Source: Simkaniaceae bacterium (GTDB taxonomy: Bacteria; Chlamydiota; Chlamydiia; Chlamydiales; Simkaniaceae). Taken from it: a DNA stretch of 64,000 nt. Below the pieces are notes generated by a model, which was not told where the DNA came from, did no database searches, and saw only the letters and a list, made by a program, of their open reading frames with translations. The stretch covers positions 558,001 to 622,000 of the forward strand of contig CP073762.1 of the NCBI GenBank assembly GCA_018399055.1, in the 5' to 3' direction. The position numbers and the translations under genes are program-made. Of this stretch, positions 63,304 through 64,000 are shown piece by piece; the stretch's first letter is position 1; each line of letters starts with the position of its first letter.

Positions 63304-64000
63304 ATGCGCGCATTCTTAATCAGACATGAAAGCCCTTTGCATGCTTATAAAATAAATTTTGAAGCATATCTCCCTCAGGTAGAAGCGGTTCCCGATATGG
63401 ATCTAAGTCAACGAGTGCACGAGGCTGCAAAATCATTATTTCATTTTATTGGAGTCGTTTTTTACGCCACATTGGATTCTGCGTGCTCCACTATGCGACA
63501 CTCTGTCAGCTCATTCCGCCATCTTGTTTTCAGCTCATACGGAATCACAGATTTTTATCTCGCAGCTTTTAAAGTGGCTTTTTGGGTGTTTGGGCTTGGA
63601 TATACCTTCGTAGCAACAGCCTCTCGCACAGTTATCAAGGAATATTTTCCAGAAAATCCGGAGCAGTTAAGGCGCTTTATGCCTGAGGGAATGGACCCTC
63701 ACCATATTCAATCAACAGAGGTAACGCTAGATGCAAGTGGAGTTCCTGAAGAGATCCAGGTCAGAAATTTGCTCGCACTTTTTGAAGAGATTGAATTTGA
63801 AGATGTAAGTAAGCCTGAATATATTCCACCATCTTTTCATGGGGAAAATGGCAGGGTTTATACTCGAGAGGAGCTTCAGGAAAGCCTGAATACTTTTGTG
63901 ACATATGTAAATGAAAGGAGAGCCTTTTTGGGAACACCTCCAGCCTATGATACGATCAAATTGATGGCTTTTTATCAGCAAATTGAAGACGCGGTCAGGT
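63304..64000 (+). CDS. Unrecognised protein, cut by window edge
   Basis: A frame open from ATG 63304 to the window end, 232 residues or more. MRAFLIRHESPLHAYK begins it; a hydrophobic segment lies at about residues 90-112 (YLAAFKVAFWVFGLGYTFVATA). The following part is soluble and acidic (PEYIPPSFHGENGRVYTREELQESL). GTGG a few bases before the ATG is a weak Shine-Dalgarno. No family recognised; the rest lies outside the window. Confidence 0.6.
   Translation, partial: MRAFLIRHESPLHAYKINFEAYLPQVEAVPDMDLSQRVHEAAKSLFHFIGVVFYATLDSACSTMRHSVSSFRHLVFSSYGITDFYLAAFKVAFWVFGLGYTFVATASRTVIKEYFPENPEQLRRFMPEGMDPHHIQSTEVTLDASGVPEEIQVRNLLALFEEIEFEDVSKPEYIPPSFHGENGRVYTREELQESLNTFVTYVNERRAFLGTPPAYDTIKLMAFYQQIEDAVR

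Noticed and set aside
1-64000. CRISPR array, prophage or integrated plasmid
   Set aside because: No regularly spaced direct repeats, no cas genes, no phage structural genes, and no integrase or replication gene were seen. The mobile DNA is limited to two IS and MITE-like repeats.

Overview
The window looks like chromosome from a member of the Chlamydiae, most likely an environmental or amoeba-associated lineage rather than Chlamydia itself. The evidence is gene order: mfd-alaS-tkt-hemE, rnc-radA-hemC, accD-dut-ptsN-ptsN, clpC-lplA, gcvH and nqrB-nqrC-nqrD-nqrE occur in blocks resembling those of Chlamydia. The window also has much accessory DNA that Chlamydia lacks: insertion sequences, MITE-like palindromes, effector-like genes, a HemC-HemD fusion and an archaeal/eukaryal-type prolyl-tRNA synthetase.

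Layout. 1-2409: end-truncated minus-strand gene for a large protein resembling ubiquitin-specific proteases. 2769-4143: a lipoprotein and a small secreted zinc-ribbon protein. 4354-7674: two tandem sodium-coupled (SNF/NSS) transporters and a thioredoxin-fold protein. 7763-10027: two unrecognised genes, tRNA-Gln, a decayed tRNA-His and a gene fragment. 10028-22577: mfd, a structured intergenic RNA candidate, a eukaryote-like kinase, a short LRR protein, alaS, tkt, hemE, hemF and a small HTH protein. 22609-28572: hemG, tspO, an alpha-oxoamine synthase and a broken TPR gene, with three MITE-like elements and one IS. 28594-40919: a long housekeeping run (rnc, radA, hemCD, accD, dut, two ptsN, clpC, lplA, proS). 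40920-45930: an effector-like island with a duplicated, IS-interrupted gene and a J-domain protein. 45940-50754: sugar porter, SurA/PpiD-like protein, gcvH. 51016-53808: a second accessory cluster with a candidate CE-clan cysteine protease, a winged-helix-like protein, a highly structured RNA candidate and two tandem paralogues. 53884-57520: nqrBCDE. 57606-64000: a giant AsmA/TamB-like protein, a ComF-like protein and an unfinished gene.

How the genes work together. Heme synthesis is strongly represented (hemCD, hemE, hemF, hemG), and the TspO-family porphyrin-binding candidate lies tail-to-tail with hemG. The Nqr sodium pump and the two sodium-coupled transporters would fit a sodium-based energy economy. 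The most interesting material is a dispersed set of probable host-interaction genes. Several share very AT-rich upstream tracts with an extended -10 box (TGnTATAAT), and three otherwise unrelated proteins share a short LPxPR-type motif. Among them are a kinase, a J-domain protein, a probable YopJ/ULP-like protease and a USP-like protein that seems to lack its cysteine. All assignments come from reading the sequence by eye; no database search was run.
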